NCBI RefSeq assembly: GCF_014287775.1
Contig: NZ_JACOOZ010000014.1
Location: forward strand, 1 to 8,650
Source of the DNA: Eubacterium_G segne
GTDB lineage: Bacteria > Bacillota > Clostridia > Lachnospirales > Lachnospiraceae
Reading direction: 5' to 3'
Length of the DNA: 8,650 bases
Shown here: positions 7,254 through 8,650 of the stretch, in pieces
Layout: each line of letters starts with the position of its first letter
Numbering within the stretch: position 1 is the stretch's first letter
Program-made: the position numbers and the translations under genes
Notes under the pieces: model-generated
What the model was told of the DNA's origin: nothing
The model's input: only the letters and a program-made list of their open reading frames with translations
Databases searched by the model: none

Positions 7254-7682
7254 ATGAAAACGTGGATTAAACCAATTTTGGTTATTTTTGCAATAGTTGT
7301 GTTGTTCATAGGAATTAACTCGATATGTATATATAAGTATTTAAGTGAGTATGGTTATGGCATAAAGGAATTGCCACAAACAGTTGCCGTATGGCTGAGA
7401 TTAAGTGACGGTTTTACCGTTGAAGTAAATGATGATGAAGATAATAATCATTTTACGTTGTTTATTGGTCATAGTGACATACAAGATTATATAAAAAAAT
7501 ATGAAAAAGCAGGCTATACAGCTGAACAGGAAGGATCATCTATAATTGTTGATGAAAACAATTCACAGGATGATAAATTATATATAAGTATAGGTGGTAT
7601 GGATGAATGGTGCCACTGGTTTAGAGTATATAGTCTATTTACAGATGGAGATAGTACTGTAAAAATTGAAGATGTAAAATAA
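7254..7682 (+). CDS. Candidate immunity protein, membrane-anchored (copy 2, orphan)
   Basis: 142 residues with the same plan as copy 1: a single membrane helix (residues about 6-28), then an acidic predicted extracytoplasmic domain. The ribosome site AGGAGG (7243-7248) precedes ATG by five bases. After the start codons the first 190 or so bases match copy 1 except for one Lys codon missing at the start and one silent T/C. Downstream, 21 residues differ and one Asn is inserted, whereas only about seven codons differ silently over the whole gene. EWCHWF and SDIQDYIKKYEKAGYTAEQ are kept. No toxin tip precedes this copy, so it is an orphan. It may protect against relatives that carry a variant amidase tip. 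Function is inferred. Confidence 0.62.
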   Translation: MKTWIKPILVIFAIVVLFIGINSICIYKYLSEYGYGIKELPQTVAVWLRLSDGFTVEVNDDEDNNHFTLFIGHSDIQDYIKKYEKAGYTAEQEGSSIIVDENNSQDDKLYISIGGMDEWCHWFRVYSLFTDGDSTVKIEDVK

Positions 7683-7716
7683 TTTTAAAATGCGACAAAA
7701 AAGTGAAATCCTATAA
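7682..7716 (+). repeat. 35-nt tail repeat, copy 2 (downstream of immunity copy 2)
   Basis: This is the partner of 5932-5966, with one mismatch, and it overlaps the stop codon of the second immunity gene by one base. The sequence after CTATAA (AAGCTGCC...) is unrelated to that after copy 1. With the gene it forms a duplicated block of about 465 bp whose left edge is at the start codon. Confidence 0.8.
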
Positions 7717-7765
7717 AAGCTGCCATATGTTCCCCTGAGTTAGGATGGATGTATCCACCTTTTAG

Positions 7766-7879
7766 GCTGATATTAAAATCAGAGAAGGGAAAGTAACAGA
7801 CACGGTTTATAACAAGTATTGGAAAACGATAAAGAAAGCTATTATTGCCGGAAAGATAGAAGATGATGAAATGTACTGA
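7766..7879 (+). pseudogene. Short coding-like remnant, possibly the 3' end of a lost gene
   Basis: The frame is open from 7766, just after an in-frame TAG at 7763-7765, to TGA 7877-7879. It gives a lysine-rich 37-residue peptide containing GKVTDTVYNKYWKTIKKAII and ending EDDEMY. There is no start codon or ribosome site. It reads like the helical end of a protein truncated at its 5' side, and its position behind an immunity gene makes a decayed toxin tip possible. I do not recognise the family. The rest of 7717-7765 shows nothing I can name. Confidence 0.25.
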
Positions 7880-7882
7880 GTG

Positions 7883-7978
7883 ATGAATTCCGATTATCAT
7901 ATGAGAAATTTAGAAATGTGTTATGGATTCCATTATTTAAAGGTTGGGGATACACAGATGTTTAAGTTTGTCATCTGA
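7883..7978 (+). pseudogene. Small ORF of 31 codons, possible immunity-gene fragment
   Basis: ATG at 7883 follows the TGA of the preceding remnant by three bases, in the arrangement TGA-GTG-ATG. It encodes MNSDYHMRNLEMCYGFHYLK and ends TQMFKFVI. Such tight stop/start spacing is typical of translationally coupled toxin-immunity pairs. No clear Shine-Dalgarno sequence is seen. It ends just before a strong hairpin. It may be what is left of a second immunity gene, but the product is too short to identify. Confidence 0.22.
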
Positions 7979-7980
7979 TA

Positions 7981-8016
7981 AAGCTGTTATGTTAATGAAC
8001 AAAAACATAACAGCTT
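7981..8016 (+). repeat. Perfect 13-bp inverted repeat (hairpin)
   Basis: AAGCTGTTATGTT (7981-7993) is the exact reverse complement of 8004-8016, with a 10-nt loop. On the plus strand it is followed by A residues, and on the minus strand the T run precedes it, so it is not a canonical terminator in either direction. It lies between the small ORF and the RHS-core fragment and could be a mobile-element end or a transcript-stabilising stem. Confidence 0.6.
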
Positions 8017-8027
8017 AAAAAATTATC

Positions 8028-8066
8028 GAGGTGGTTAACATAATTGGTCTGCTTGATGCCAGAGGA
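8028..8066 (+). pseudogene. Fragment of an RHS core (IIGLLDARG)
   Basis: The frame gives EVVNIIGLLDARG and then TAG 8067-8069. IIGLLDARG matches VIGLLDSRG of the intact RHS protein in this window (nucleotides about 4558-4584) at seven of nine residues, and the bases match at most positions over about 28 nt. GDVIGLLD-RG is a recurring landmark at the start of the RHS core. Displaced toxin tips in RHS loci are often preceded by such core fragments. The fragment is short, so chance is not excluded. Its right end merges with the transposase remnant at GCCAGAGGA. Confidence 0.42.
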
Positions 8067-8650
8067 TAGGCGCTGTAACCGTCAGCAATGAATCTGAAGG
8101 TTTTGGGAAGTTTTTTAAAATATTTAAGAGCCTGAGAGGTTTTGCGAAGTGATAAACCAAGATTAATGTGAAAGGTCAGGCACAGAGACATAATATGGGA
8201 GTTGTGTTTTGTAAATTTAAGAGAAGATGCATTTTTCGGAAGAGAGGAAATGTCCATCTTAAAGAAACCCACAGTGAACTCACGGTAGATGTAGTGGAGT
8301 TTATATTTATTTTTCCCGAAGTATTCTTTCAGATGCTCCGGGTCAACGTTATCAAGGTTGTGGAGATAGTAAGGGCATTTAGGGTTTATACATTTGTGTA
8401 CACGGAAAAAGGATCTGTCTTTAATAGCAACAAGACTGTGGCTACAGTGCGGACAGAAGAAACGCAATGGGGTTGTGGTGTGTTCCCCGGAAGAGAATGT
8501 CTGACCACAGACTTTGCACTGATACTGACCGTTATTCCCATTGTTGTCATATATGTAGTGATGAGGCGCACCACAGACAGGACAGCATATATCTTCGGAA
8601 ATTGTGCGGCCGTTACGTCTCTGTACAGGTTTCAGAAATTTATGATATTT
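8058..8650 (-). pseudogene. Zinc-ribbon DDE transposase remnant with internal deletion (partial, runs off the right edge)
   Basis: The minus-strand frame is open from base 8650 to a stop at 8017-8015. It begins KYHKFLKPVQRRNGRTISED and has two zinc ribbons: CPVC with CKVC, and CPHC with CINPKC. HLKEYFGKNKYKLHYIYREF and a helix-turn-helix-like segment NLGLSLRKTSQALK follow. Near 8118-8125 it jumps to YFKKLPKTFRFIADGYSAYPLA, which resembles the second catalytic Asp region of IS6/IS240-like DDE transposases. The first Asp region expected between the two pieces is absent, and the Glu region after PLA is replaced by antisense RHS fragment and hairpin sequence. The missing middle was lost in frame. 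The exact IS family is uncertain. The protein should be inactive. Confidence 0.68.

Noticed and set aside
7685..7900. Minus-strand 71-codon frame ending IGFHFFVAF
   Set aside because: Its end is merely the antisense of the 35-nt repeat, and the rest crosses two unrelated remnants; no family or ribosome site is visible.
8386..8574. Minus-strand 62-codon frame overlapping the zinc-ribbon transposase
   Set aside because: It is an out-of-frame shadow; the other frame contains both zinc ribbons and is open from the window edge.

Overview
The window looks like a low-GC Gram-positive gut anaerobe, most likely a member of the Lachnospiraceae. This rests on AT-rich codon use, strong AGGAGG-type ribosome binding sites, a LytTR-family regulator, and the style of its Sec-exported RHS protein. 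It is a polymorphic-toxin (RHS/WapA-like) locus followed by a zone of duplicated and decayed pieces. I infer family membership from motifs; no search was run.

Positions 1-480 hold the end of what may be a GHKL histidine kinase, then a LytTR DNA-binding domain with no receiver domain and no convincing start, closed by a good intrinsic terminator (446-481). Between it and the toxin gene lie two direct copies of an ACTTACGCAA-type box exactly 21 bp apart (504-514 and 525-535). This is the layout of LytTR/VirR-type operators, and a weak extended -10 promoter sits just downstream.

Positions 639-5447 encode a complete 1602-residue secreted RHS protein. In order it has a signal peptide, a beta-rich N-terminal region, a fibronectin-III-like segment, aspartate-rich calcium-binding repeats, YD repeats and an RHS core ending at DPTG (residues 1409-1412). 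The last 190 residues form a variable tip resembling the Amidase_6 papain-like fold, with candidate catalytic Cys1451 and His1550. Forty-nine bases downstream is a 142-residue protein with one N-terminal membrane helix and a predicted outside-facing domain. It is the natural candidate immunity protein, because an exported cell-wall amidase would have to be neutralised outside the membrane.

Positions 5926-7253 hold a broken IS110-family element on the minus strand, frameshifted twice and missing its C-terminus. Its upstream non-coding end can fold extensively and is a candidate bridge (seek) RNA. A second immunity gene follows (7254-7682). It is almost identical to the first in its N-terminal half but strongly diverged, mainly by amino-acid-changing differences, in its C-terminal half. 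Both copies end in the same 35-nt tail, after which the sequences differ abruptly, so gene plus tail behaves as a cassette.

Positions 7717-8650 are a graveyard. They hold two short overlapping reading frames that may be remains of another toxin/immunity pair, a perfect 13-bp hairpin, a short RHS-core fragment (IIGLLDARG), and a zinc-ribbon transposase remnant with an internal deletion that runs off the right edge. The whole fits an RHS toxin gene with a displaced immunity/tip array eroded by insertion sequences.
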